NCBI RefSeq assembly: GCF_018127805.1
Contig: NZ_CP072334.1
Coordinates: forward strand, 2,086,001-2,150,000
From: Prevotella sp. oral taxon 475
GTDB lineage: Bacteria; Bacteroidota; Bacteroidia; Bacteroidales; Bacteroidaceae
Direction: 5' to 3'
DNA: 64,000 nt
Shown: positions 34,235 through 42,000 of the stretch, one piece after another
Position numbering within the stretch: the first letter of the stretch is position 1
Layout: the number at the start of each line of letters is the position of its first letter
The notes under the pieces: generated by a model
Database searches by the model: none
The model's input: the letters and a program-made list of their open reading frames with translations, nothing else
Told to the model about the DNA's origin: nothing
Translations under genes and position numbers: made by a program

Positions 34235-34512
34235 ATGAGAACGCCAATGGAAGAAGTCGAAAGGTTGACGGCATAACTTCCTTGGCACACATTATTAATG
34301 TCAAACAATAAAAGAAGGAGGCAGAAACAACCACAACTAGAAAATAAAAGAGTAATTTTGCAATTAGAAGACAACTGTCAACTAATTATGTAGTTAAGAA
34401 AAAACGGCGACAAGCGTAGCTGAACTTAGCGAATAAGCTTGTCAAAGAAGAATTAAATTAAGAACCAAAGTTGTCAACTAATTCTAGGACATTGCAATCT
34501 TTTTGCAAAAAC

Positions 34513-34590
34513 GTATATACTTTTTTGATAAAAGGTATATACTTTTTTTACTGAAATGTATATACCTTTTTATGGAAACCTATAAAGGTT
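34513..34590 (+). repeat. GTATATAC phased array (22-23 bp)
   Basis: GTATATAC followed by T-rich tracts starts at 34513, 34535 and 34558; a degenerate CTATAAAG lies at 34580. Spacings are 22, 23 and 22 bp. It lies directly right of the IS3 end and 57 bp before the -33 box of the HU-like gene. Confidence 0.75.
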
Positions 34591-34636
34591 TGCACGAAAA
34601 GGTTTATGTGCGTCGTAAAAATCTTATACGGGTTTA

Positions 34637-34730
34637 TTTGTACATTCGGATTTTTTCACTATATTTGCATGGTACGACCTGGGTGTAAGTTCTGCGAAGT
34701 GTTCAGACAACCACACTTCTGTCGTGCAAA
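34637..34730 (+). promoter_or_regulatory. Promoter and structured leader of the HU-like gene
   Basis: TTTG (34637-34640), a 19-bp gap and TATATTTG (34660-34667) fit the consensus exactly. The leader can fold with GTACGAC pairing with GTCGTGC outside and GAAGTGT with ACACTTC inside, ending about 25 bp before the ATG. Confidence 0.75.
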
Positions 34731-34753
34731 AACCATATAAAACACATAATATC

Positions 34754-35173
34754 ATGGATTATTCTTTGAATAAGCGAAAGGTGAACATCGGTCCGAAGAA
34801 GGGCAAGGAAGTGTTCGTGGCAAGCCCGGTTTGCCAGAAACAGCGCATTTCGTTCGACAAACTCTGCGAGCGGATGGCGGAGGACAGTACGGTGGGCGAC
34901 GCCGACGTGGCTGCCGTGTTCTACAAGTTCCGCAAGGTGCTCAACGAGTATTGCTCGAAAGGCTACATCGTCGATGGTGGTCCGCTCGGGACATTCCGAC
35001 CCACGTTTTCGTTGAAAGCTGTGGAGAAAGAAGAAGATTTCAAGCCCGCGGAGTGCATCTCGAAGACGCAGATTCTCTTCACGCCTACGGTTGATTTCCG
35101 CCAACTGAAGAACGTGGAGTTCTACCGCGTGGCGAAGCGGACGAAAGATGGGAAGATGATCATCGGGGGTTAA
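34754..35173 (+). CDS. HU-like DNA-binding protein (Bacteroidetes histone-like family)
   Basis: A 139-residue protein. I start it at the ATG at 34754, the family-like beginning (MDYSLNKRKVNIG), since the open frame upstream overlaps the leader hairpin. It has the Bacteroidetes HU-variant pattern: FDKLCERMAEDSTVGDADVAAVFYKF helices, then GYIVDGGPLGTFRPTFS strands. Unlike the HU at 31686 it lacks a polylysine tail. In this family, genes often lie near mobile DNA. It probably binds DNA nonspecifically; a role in the flanking accessory region is a guess. Confidence 0.82.
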   Translation: MDYSLNKRKVNIGPKKGKEVFVASPVCQKQRISFDKLCERMAEDSTVGDADVAAVFYKFRKVLNEYCSKGYIVDGGPLGTFRPTFSLKAVEKEEDFKPAECISKTQILFTPTVDFRQLKNVEFYRVAKRTKDGKMIIGG

Positions 35174-35278
35174 TACCCGCTGAAGACTTAAAAGCCTCCC
35201 TCTTGTTTTGATGCAGGAGGGAGGGGTTTATAAAATGTGTTGTTATTAAAACCAAATACTAAAAATATAAAGGAAACG

Positions 35279-35824
35279 ATGGAAGATATTAAACATACGT
35301 ATACCATACAATGGGTCGGACCATTGTCATACGAAGAGTATCGGGCGTATATCAAAAGAGATGACACCATTATGTCGGGTTATTTTAATTTCTATTATTT
35401 CGAGACTCAAAAAGACAAGCGGTATAGAAGGCACCGATATATGGGAATTCGCAAGAAAAATGATGGGATTGAGAAACGCTTGAATACACATCACGAGCAT
35501 CTTAAGAGATTTATGGATTGTAAAGATGTTTGGATTTGGATAGGAAGTCTTGCTAATCCAAGTCTTCAAAAAGACAAGAACATAGATCTTATTGAGACTT
35601 TGTTTATCCGCGCATATAGGAATATGCTCACAGTGAATACCAGGAAGAAACGGATGAAGATCTCTTCATCTGTTTGTGTCATCAATATGTGGTTTAATCA
35701 AAATGATGAGATGCAGACCTATCGGGTTGAAAGGCCCTGCTTTGATGATGTCATTCTTTATTATCATGAAAAAAATCTGTTTAAACGTGGAAATTTATCA
35801 AGGATACGCTACGATGATGAATAA
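35279..35824 (+). CDS. Hypothetical protein, possibly a divergent GIY-YIG nuclease
   Basis: A 181-residue protein with unusually low GC for this window. I start it at the ATG at 35279 after GGAAACG. The order of motifs resembles GIY-YIG: FNFYYFET, YMGI, then EKRLNTHHEHL (Arg and His), VWIWIGSL, and IDLIETLFIRAYRNMLTVN, where the Glu fits the metal-binding position and the Asn the family's final N. The canonical GIY tripeptide is missing. The AT-rich composition and Lys-rich usage suggest acquisition by transfer. The assignment is tentative. Confidence 0.45.
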   Translation: MEDIKHTYTIQWVGPLSYEEYRAYIKRDDTIMSGYFNFYYFETQKDKRYRRHRYMGIRKKNDGIEKRLNTHHEHLKRFMDCKDVWIWIGSLANPSLQKDKNIDLIETLFIRAYRNMLTVNTRKKRMKISSSVCVINMWFNQNDEMQTYRVERPCFDDVILYYHEKNLFKRGNLSRIRYDDE

Positions 35825-35944
35825 AGAGTAAATGTAGTTTTCCCGTCACCACGCGAGCCTTTCTTCTTCGACTTCATGAACGAAGCCGAGGAGCGCAAGC
35901 CAAAACCGATAGCGGAAGTCTGAAAGGAGTTTGACGCTTCCCCG

Positions 35945-36428
35945 CGCCCTTTTCTCTCTTCGCCGGACTCACACCTGAGAGACGGCTCCATTGTCGTACA
36001 GAAAGGTCAGGTGGGGTTTCTTTCTGACTTAAAGCGACATCCAACCTTTAACCCAATGGATTTGCCGTATGCCCAGCTCTCCCGTCTAAAAAGTTATATT
36101 GAGATACGGGAGTGCTATCATCGTCTCTATGACTACGAGGCGGAGAACCGGACAGAGGACAGGGAAGACCTCAGTAGGCTCAAGCACCTGTATGATGACT
36201 ATGTTGCACGCTGGGGCTACTTCAATCAGAAGGCGAACACCGACATCATCAAGATGGATGCCACAGGCGTGGAAATGCTCTTCTTGGAACGCTCCGAGAA
36301 CGGCAGGTACGTCAAGGCAGACATCTTTGATCATCCTACGGCATTTTCTACTACGGAACTGACCGTTGCCGCAGACCCGATGGAGGCACTGGGCGCATCG
36401 CTGAACAAGTACGGTACGGTGGAACCGA
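35945..36428 (+). pseudogene. Fragment of a conjugative-element methylase/helicase
   Basis: About 160 codons open in one frame (from HLRDGSIVVQKGQVGFLSD to SLNKYGTVE) match, from memory of the family, an internal piece of the very large (around 1,800-2,000 residue) N6-adenine methylase/helicase proteins of Bacteroidetes conjugative transposons. Typical pieces are GFLSDLKRHPTFNPMDLPYAQ, IKMDATGVEMLFLERSENG and ADIFDHPTAF. Both ends are missing: no start region to the left and an abrupt junction near 36428 to an unrelated reversed lipoprotein start. It is a remnant of a lost element. Confidence 0.75.
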
Positions 36429-36549
36429 GATCGCCCGCCTCTTGTTGCTGACTGATATTGTCGTCGGCACAAGAGCCGATGGACAGACAGGCGATGCCGG
36501 CCAGCATGGCGGCAAGGCATCGATGAAGAATGGAATAGGAATGTTTCAT
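36429..36549 (-). pseudogene. 5' fragment of a lipoprotein gene
   Basis: The ATG at 36549 follows AACA and begins MKHSYSILHRCLAAMLAGIA, then the lipobox LSIGSCADD: a complete type II signal peptide. After about 40 codons the frame enters the reversed methylase remnant, so the rest of the gene is gone. The junction lies near 36420-36440. The missing gene may have been fimbrillin-like, judging only from its neighbour. Confidence 0.65.
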
Positions 36550-36703
36550 TGTTATTATTCTTTATTGGGGGTAGCGCGCTTCGCCCTACCACATCTCACC
36601 GCTATGCGGCTGTGATCGACGGTGATGACCCGCGGTTGTTAGCGGAGAGGGCGTGAAGCGACTACTTACTACTTTACTACTTACTTCTTACTACCTTTAC
36701 TAC
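36550..36703. other. Gene-free spacer with TACTACTT repeats
   Basis: No gene. It contains a GTAGCGCG/CGCCCTAC hairpin near 36572 and a run of TACTACTTAC-like units at 36660-36715. Confidence 0.5.
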
Positions 36704-36931
36704 TTACTCCTCAATGGTCTCCTCCTCTTCCCAGAGCCATCCGCTCCAGGGTTTGGCACCGGCCACTTCCTCTTCGTCGGGGTCTAAGGGTTTGACACCG
36801 ATGTTACCGCTGCCGCCCCCTCCGGGCTGCACCTGGGGACTGGCGGCCAGGAGGCCGGACTCCTGTTGCAAACAAATGATTTGAATTTGGGGCGAGCAGT
36901 AGGCTCGGCCGCTGACTTGATTTCTTCTCAT
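36704..36931 (-). CDS. Small protein with Gly/acidic C-terminus, unrecognised
   Basis: A 75-residue protein starting MRRNQVSGRAYCSPQIQII at the ATG at 36931. It has LLAASPQVQPGGGGSGNIG in the middle and an acidic, Trp-containing end (GAKPWSGWLWEEEE). The layout (basic start, AP/SP plus aliphatic strand, LLA-S, Gly-rich, acidic end) recurs in small Prevotella proteins, often near fimbrial or lipoprotein genes, but I know no function. It would follow on the same strand upstream of the truncated lipoprotein gene, so the two may once have formed an operon. Confidence 0.6.
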   Translation of the reverse strand: MRRNQVSGRAYCSPQIQIICLQQESGLLAASPQVQPGGGGSGNIGVKPLDPDEEEVAGAKPWSGWLWEEEETIEE

Positions 36932-37020
36932 AACACAATTAATATTTATAGATAAAACATATGGGGAAAATACGATCAATTATGCCTGTATGGGATAGAC
37001 TGGGAATGCTCTCTGGGGCC

Positions 37021-37157
37021 AACAATCGTTGTGCGGCAGAGAGGAAACAGACCAAGACCTATGGCCTTGTTTCCTCTCTGTATGCTGTAAACAGGGTAGG
37101 CCCGCTGCGCTGGCCAACCCTGCTCTATCAACAGACCAACCCCTACAGGGTTGTTGC
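37021..37157 (-). repeat. Dispersed structured repeat, copy A (most complete)
   Basis: Reverse-complement relative of the copy at 32711-32824, with the same 114-bp core. Extra feature: a 13-bp perfect stem (CAGAGAGGAAACA at 37037-37049 with 37068-37080) around the AAGGCC/GGTCTT hairpin, which copy B has lost. A second stem pairs CAGGGT with ACCCTG around GGCC/GGCC. Confidence 0.75.
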
Positions 37158-38415
37158 TTATCTTGAGCCGACGGATGGGTTCTGTGCATGATAGAATAGG
37201 CTACTTGTAGTAGGGGCTGTTTCTGAGCACGAACCGGCGTATGATTTTGTCTTTCGCTGCCGTGGGCAACGGGCACGAAAAGAGAAGCAAAGGGAACTCC
37301 GAAGAGCCCTTTGCTGGTAGGGATTGCGCTCGCTTCGCGCGCGCGTAGAGAAAAGTAAAAAAGTCTTACACTACCAATAGGTGCGCATATGGTGTGTATG
37401 TAAGGTAGCGAATTCCTGCGACACTACCAAACAATGGGCGTTAAAAGATGCAGAAAAGTTCGCCCTTTTCTGCTCCGCTACACCTTGTTGATATATACAC
37501 GCACGTTGTTGCATAGTTCGTCTGAAGTCTCTTCTATTCTTCTGTCTAATACCTATACTACTGTCTACAGACAGCTACCTTTCTATATGAAAAGCGCGGC
37601 AAAGGTAAGCAATATATCCTAAACGGGCAAGAAAAGAAGCGAAAAAGGCCGACTTGGGATGCTGGAGAAGCAGGCGAAGAAAGGGAAAGGCAATAAAAAA
37701 AGCGATTCCCCCTTGTATGGGAGACCGCCTCTGTTTGAAACCTAAAAACAATGCTTTCTCTACGTAAACGGGGTAAAGGTTACTGCCTTTGATTCTCCCC
37801 CCCTCCGCCGAGCCCATTGCAGCAGATGCTGCAAAAGGGCGTTCATCAACAACTTTCTTTTTTTACCTTCTTAAACTTCCTATCGAAGCTTTCTCTTTCT
37901 TTTGTATTGGCTTTATGTCAAACCGTTATTGCTTTGAACTTGATATGTTGTTACCTTACTTCCAATCTTCTTTTTTCTCTTGCTATTTGTTTCCTGAAAA
38001 CTTATGCTCTCTATTTTCGCATCTAACGTCTCTATCTCTGTTGTTATCCTTCCTAACACAATCTTTATTGCCTTGAACTGATACCTTGTCATTAAACACC
38101 TTTATGGGATTGACAGCCAAACAATCTATTCTTATCCTCTATATTCAAATATGTTTCTGTCTTGACCTCTCAAACTTTCACTACTGTTACTTTATTGCTT
38201 ATGAGATATGGCTTCTTGGCCATTGACGATGCAAAGGTAGTCTTGTTTACAAGAAACGGCAATACTCTTTGGTCGGTTTTTCCACAAAACGCCTAAAGTT
38301 TTGACGTACATCAAGAAGATGTGTCCGCACACAGTTAAGGCGTATACGTTAAGAAAAGGGAAAAAGGGAAAGCTATCAACGGAGCAAGAAGCAGAAAGCA
38401 GCGCGGAACCTATTC
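37158..38415. other. Long gene-poor region
   Basis: No supported gene in about 1.25 kb. It contains a terminator-like hairpin AGCAAAGGG/CCCTTTGCT at 37286-37315, a GCGC-rich stretch at 37325-37345, a leftward -7 box TACCTTTG at 38239-38232, and one TTGA-N6-TCAA palindrome at 38301-38314. Open frames here have no start context or family features. It looks like decayed accessory DNA. Confidence 0.55.
38301..38314. promoter_or_regulatory. Isolated TTGA-N6-TCAA palindrome
   Basis: TTGACGTACATCAA matches the four boxes at 27964-28042. It lies about 65 bp upstream of the leftward -7 box at 38239-38232. Confidence 0.45.
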
Positions 38416-39090
38416 TTATTGATCCACCCAACTGCCGAAAGCTTTGGCCGAGGCTCCAGGTACTTTCTGACCGGCACGATAGAAGGAGACGAGCGTGAGG
38501 CGATAGATAAGCATGGAGTGCCCGGGAATGCTCACTTTAGTGCTCGTGGCGGGGGCAACGACGCCACTACCCGCAGCACTGCCGAAGCCGAGCTGATAAG
38601 GGACGTAAACCATCCACTCGTCGCCCACACGCATGTGCAGCAAAGCGGTTTGCAGACCAGGCACAACGGCCGAAACAGCACGTTTGGCAGAAGATGCCGT
38701 AGCGATGTTGAACGTGCCGACGTAGGTTTGTTCGAACACTAATCCTTCAGCATGAGAGGTGGAGGGTCTGATGCGGCCTTGGAGGTGCACTCGCACAGAG
38801 TCGGTATAGAACGGTGTGGCGGCAGTACCCGTTCCGGCTTTCATCACTTTCACCACCACCTTATCGTAGCTGTGGGTAGCAACGGAGGCGTTGTAGGACC
38901 AGTGATTGAGGATCTTCCAGGTTTTGTCTGTAGCCGAGTCGGCCTTCGCCTGGTTATAAATACTGTCGAAGTGAGCTTCGTTAGCAGCTTGCCAGTTGAG
39001 ATATTCGGTAGCGGAGTTGTCTATTTCGCTGCAAGCGATGAAAACAAAAGCCAGAAGGGCGGCGATGAATAAAAAGGGAGTTCTCTTCAT
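38416..39090 (-). CDS. FKBP-type peptidyl-prolyl isomerase lipoprotein
   Basis: A 224-residue lipoprotein. The signal peptide ends in the lipobox FVFIACSE (Cys 20). Residues 70-215 follow the FKBP fold: VVVKVMKAGTG, DSVRVHLQGRI, VPGLQTALLHMRVGDEWMVYVPYQLGFG and a final MLIYRLTLVSF strand. It probably assists folding of envelope proteins in the periplasm or at the outer membrane. It starts 2 bp after the glyS stop on the same strand, so the two are one transcript. Confidence 0.88.
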   Translation of the reverse strand: MKRTPFLFIAALLAFVFIACSEIDNSATEYLNWQAANEAHFDSIYNQAKADSATDKTWKILNHWSYNASVATHSYDKVVVKVMKAGTGTAATPFYTDSVRVHLQGRIRPSTSHAEGLVFEQTYVGTFNIATASSAKRAVSAVVPGLQTALLHMRVGDEWMVYVPYQLGFGSAAGSGVVAPATSTKVSIPGHSMLIYRLTLVSFYRAGQKVPGASAKAFGSWVDQ

Positions 39091-39092
39091 TG

Positions 39093-40634
39093 TTATTGCA
39101 GTTTTTTAAGCAGAGCGGTGATGCTCACTTTGTCTTCAATGATGTTTTCAAGTTGGTCTATGTTCACGCGTTCTTGCTGCATGTTGTCGCGGAAACGCAA
39201 CGTAACGCAGTTGTCGGTCAGCGTGTCGTGGTCGACCGTTACGCAGTAAGGCGTACCAATGGCGTCTTGTCTGCGATAGCGTTTGCCGATAGTGTCCTTC
39301 TCGTCGTAGTGCGTGTTGAACTTGAATTTCAAGTTGTTCACAATCTCGCGAGCCTTTTCGGGCAGTCCGTCTTTCTTCACCAACGGCATCACGGCCAACT
39401 TAACAGGGGCCAATGCGGCAGGCAGTTTCAGTACGGTGCGTGTTTCGCCGTTCTCCAATTTCTCTTCTTCGAAGGCATGGCACATCACCGAAAGGAACAT
39501 ACGATCTACGCCGATACTTGTCTCGATAACGTAGGGCGTGTAGCTTTCGTTGGTTTGTGGGTCGAAGTATTTGATGCTTTTGCCCGAGAATTTCTCGTGT
39601 TGCGAGAGGTCGAAGTCGGTACGCGAGTGTATGCCTTCCACCTCTTTGAAACCGAAGGGCATGCGGAACTCGATGTCGGATGCGGCGTTGGCATAGTGCG
39701 CCAGCTTTTCGTGGTCGTGGAAACGATAGTTTTCAGCACCAAATCCCAATGCTTGATGCCATTTCATACGCGTTTCTTTCCACTTGTGGAACCAATCGAG
39801 CTCAGTGCCGGGCGTAACGAAGAACTGCATCTCCATTTGCTCGAACTCGCGCATACGGAAGATAAACTGGCGTGCCACAATCTCGTTTCTGAACGCCTTT
39901 CCTATCTGTGCGATGCCGAAGGGCACTTTCATGCGGCCCGTTTTTTGCACGTTCAGGTAGTTAACAAAGATACCCTGTGCCGTTTCGGGGCGCAGATAAA
40001 TCTTGCTGGCGGCATCAGACAGCGAACCCATTTCGGTAGAGAACATCAGGTTGAACTGACGAACGTCGGTCCAATTCTTTGTTCCGCTGATGGGGTCTAC
40101 AATCTCCTCGTCCAGGATAATTTGCTTCAGCTCTTCCAAGTTAGGTCCTTGCATGGCCTGTGCATAGCGTTCGTGCAGTGCGTCGCGCTTGGCTTGATGT
40201 TCCAAAACGCGTGGATTGGTTTGGCGGAACATAGCCTCGTCAAAGCTGTCGCCGAACTTCTTGGCAGCCTTAGCCACCTCTTTATCTATCTTTTCCTCGT
40301 ATTTGGCAATTTGGTCTTCTATCAGCACGTCGGCCCGATAGCGTTTTTTAGAGTCGCGGTTATCGATCAGTGGGTCGTTGAAAGCGTCCACGTGTCCGCT
40401 AGCTTTCCAGATGGTGGGGTGCATAAAGATGGCCGAGTCGATGCCCACGATATTCTCGTGCAGCAGCACCATGCTCTTCCACCAGTATTCTTTAATGTTG
40501 TTTTTCAATTCAACGCCGTTCTGTCCGTAGTCATAAACGGCTCCCAGCCCATCGTAAATGTCGCTGCTGGGAAATACGAACCCATATTCTTTGCAGTGCG
40601 AAACTATTTTCTTGAAAACGTCTTCTTGTGCCAT
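39093..40634 (-). CDS. glyS: Glycyl-tRNA synthetase (dimeric type)
   Basis: A 513-residue class II enzyme of the single-chain alpha2 type, as in eukaryotes and many Bacteroidetes, charging tRNA-Gly. Landmarks: YGFVFPSSDIYDGLGAVYDYG near the N-terminus, RPETAQGIFVNY (motif 1 region), IGKAFRNEIVARQFIFRMREFEQME (motif 2), and IETSIGVDRMFLSVM (motif 3). The C-terminal anticodon-binding domain is LAPVKLAVMPLVKKDGLPEKA onward. The open frame on the opposite strand is a shadow. Confidence 0.96.
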   Translation of the reverse strand: MAQEDVFKKIVSHCKEYGFVFPSSDIYDGLGAVYDYGQNGVELKNNIKEYWWKSMVLLHENIVGIDSAIFMHPTIWKASGHVDAFNDPLIDNRDSKKRYRADVLIEDQIAKYEEKIDKEVAKAAKKFGDSFDEAMFRQTNPRVLEHQAKRDALHERYAQAMQGPNLEELKQIILDEEIVDPISGTKNWTDVRQFNLMFSTEMGSLSDAASKIYLRPETAQGIFVNYLNVQKTGRMKVPFGIAQIGKAFRNEIVARQFIFRMREFEQMEMQFFVTPGTELDWFHKWKETRMKWHQALGFGAENYRFHDHEKLAHYANAASDIEFRMPFGFKEVEGIHSRTDFDLSQHEKFSGKSIKYFDPQTNESYTPYVIETSIGVDRMFLSVMCHAFEEEKLENGETRTVLKLPAALAPVKLAVMPLVKKDGLPEKAREIVNNLKFKFNTHYDEKDTIGKRYRRQDAIGTPYCVTVDHDTLTDNCVTLRFRDNMQQERVNIDQLENIIEDKVSITALLKKLQ

Positions 40635-40784
40635 TGTCTTTTTCTTATTTACTTATTTGTGGCGCAAAGTTACACATTATTTCCGATAGCGGACGATTGG
40701 GAAACGCAAAATAACCTTTCACAATGGGCATCCGAATGCTTACGAGTAACTCAGAACGATCTGTAATCCTCGTGGGGAACAACC

Positions 40785-40824
40785 AAAAGAGCGGAACAGA
40801 CATGAACGTCCGTTCCGCTCTTTT
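40785..40824. terminator. Bidirectional terminator after recA
   Basis: AAAAGAGCGGAAC and GTTCCGCTCTTTT form a perfect 13-bp stem. The A and T tracts inside the stem let it work on both strands; it mainly serves recA on the minus strand. Confidence 0.85.
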
Positions 40825-40847
40825 AATAACAAAGCCCGTAGGGAGAT

Positions 40848-41897
40848 TTATTTCTTGTTGGACTTGCTGGACCTATAAGGTTCCTCCTTGATGGCCTGCA
40901 TGATTTTGGCTTCCAACTCTTCGCACAACTCAGGATTATCTTTGAGCAGGGCCTTAGAGGCATCGCGGCCCTGCCCCAGCTTCGAGTCGTTATAGGAGAA
41001 CCATGAGCCACTCTTTTTAATAATGTCGTATTCCACACCTAAATCGAGAATCTCACCCACCCTTGATATTCCTTCGCCGAAGGGGAGTTCAAACTCGGCC
41101 TTCCGGAAGGGCGGAGCCACCTTGTTCTTTACTACTTTCACTCGCACCGGACTGGCTATAGCCACCTCGCCATCCTTGATGGGGGTACCCTTACGGATAT
41201 CGATACGAACACTGGCATAAAACTTTAGGGCGTTGCCACCAGTGGTGGTCTCAGGACTACCGAACATTACACCAATCTTCTCACGCAGTTGGTTGATAAA
41301 GATGCATGTGGTGTTGGTTTTGCTAATGGTGGAGGTGAGTTTGCGCAGAGCTTGGCTCATGAGCCGGGCTTGTAGACCAACGTTGTTGTCGCCCATGTCG
41401 CCCTCGATTTCCTTTTTGGGCGTAAGAGCAGCTACTGAGTCGATCACCAAAATGTCGATAGCAGAGGAGCGGATGAGTTGGTCAGCTATCTCAAGAGCCT
41501 GCTCGCCGTTGTCAGGCTGCGAAATCCAAAGGTTGTCCACATCTACGCCCAGCTTCTCGGCATAGAACCGGTCGAAGGCATGCTCGGCATCGATAAAGGC
41601 TGCAATACCGCCGGCTTTCTGTGCCTCGGCAATGGCGTGGATAGCGAGCGTGGTCTTACCCGACGACTCGGGACCAAATATCTCAATAATACGACCGCGC
41701 GGATAACCACCCACACCTAAGGCAGCATCCAGTCCGATGCTACCCGTGGGAATCACCTCGATGTTAGTCACCTGCTCGTCGCCCATCTTCATGATGGCAC
41801 CTTTGCCAAAGTCTTTCTCTATCTTGCTCATTGCTGCCTGAAGAGCCTTGAGTTTGGCTTCTTCAGGCAATAAGGGTTTGTTTTCTTCTTTTGCCAT
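40848..41897 (-). CDS. recA: Recombinase A
   Basis: A 349-residue RecA, the strand-exchange and SOS coprotease protein. Walker A is GPESSGKTT, Walker [11 protein letters not shown]; the L2 DNA-binding loop [21 protein letters not shown] and the L1 region [19 protein letters not shown] are intact. The C-terminus is Lys/Ser-rich rather than acidic ([10 protein letters not shown]). It has a good start at 41897. No SOS-type LexA box was recognised upstream; 26-bp direct repeats (AGTAAAG, AAAGAGTGAA) lie at 41912-41962. Confidence 0.98.
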   Translation of the reverse strand: MAKEENKPLLPEEAKLKALQAAMSKIEKDFGKGAIMKMGDEQVTNIEVIPTGSIGLDAALGVGGYPRGRIIEIFGPESSGKTTLAIHAIAEAQKAGGIAAFIDAEHAFDRFYAEKLGVDVDNLWISQPDNGEQALEIADQLIRSSAIDILVIDSVAALTPKKEIEGDMGDNNVGLQARLMSQALRKLTSTISKTNTTCIFINQLREKIGVMFGSPETTTGGNALKFYASVRIDIRKGTPIKDGEVAIASPVRVKVVKNKVAPPFRKAEFELPFGEGISRVGEILDLGVEYDIIKKSGSWFSYNDSKLGQGRDASKALLKDNPELCEELEAKIMQAIKEEPYRSSKSNKK

Positions 41898-41911
41898 TGC
41901 TTTTTATTTTT

Positions 41912-41962
41912 AGGAGTAAAGTTAAAGAGTGAAGTCAAGGAGTAAAGGAATTAAAGAGTGAA
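41912..41962. repeat. Direct repeat upstream of recA
   Basis: AGGAGTAAAGTTAAAGAGTGAA (41912-41933, read as two halves) recurs as AAGGAGTAAAGGAATTAAAGAGTGAA-like sequence ending at 41962, with a partial inverted copy near 41966-41990. It forms part of the recA leader region. Confidence 0.55.
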
Positions 41963-42000
41963 CCTCACTTCTTTCTTCCTAACTCCTTTCTCATCCCCGC

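Larger units (their letters stand above)
32971..34496 (+). mobile_element. IS3-family insertion sequence (about 1.53 kb)
   Basis: The two transposase frames are bounded by imperfect inverted repeats. The left end begins TGTAGTGTACTGAATAAG; the right end read inward begins TGCAATGTCCTAGAATTAG; both continue with TTGACA. The terminal TG..CA is typical of IS3. No matching target duplication is visible (CCC left, ATC right), so the flanks were probably rearranged. A second TGTCAACTAATT at 34376-34387 is an internal copy of the right-end sequence. Confidence 0.8.

Noticed and set aside
34503..34688. A 61-codon frame across the GTATATAC array
   Set aside because: It runs through the repeat array and the promoter of the HU-like gene and has no start context.
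37434..38076. Short hydrophobic or cysteine-poor frames on both strands in the gene-poor region
   Set aside because: They overlap each other, lack ribosome sites and promoters, and show no family features.
38170..38223. A 17-codon frame starting MAKKPYLISNK near a leftward -7 box
   Set aside because: The ATG would lie about at the transcription start, there is no ribosome site, and nothing else supports it.
39090..40766. A 558-codon plus-strand frame opposite glyS
   Set aside because: glyS on the minus strand is unambiguous; no recognisable protein is encoded in the antisense frame.
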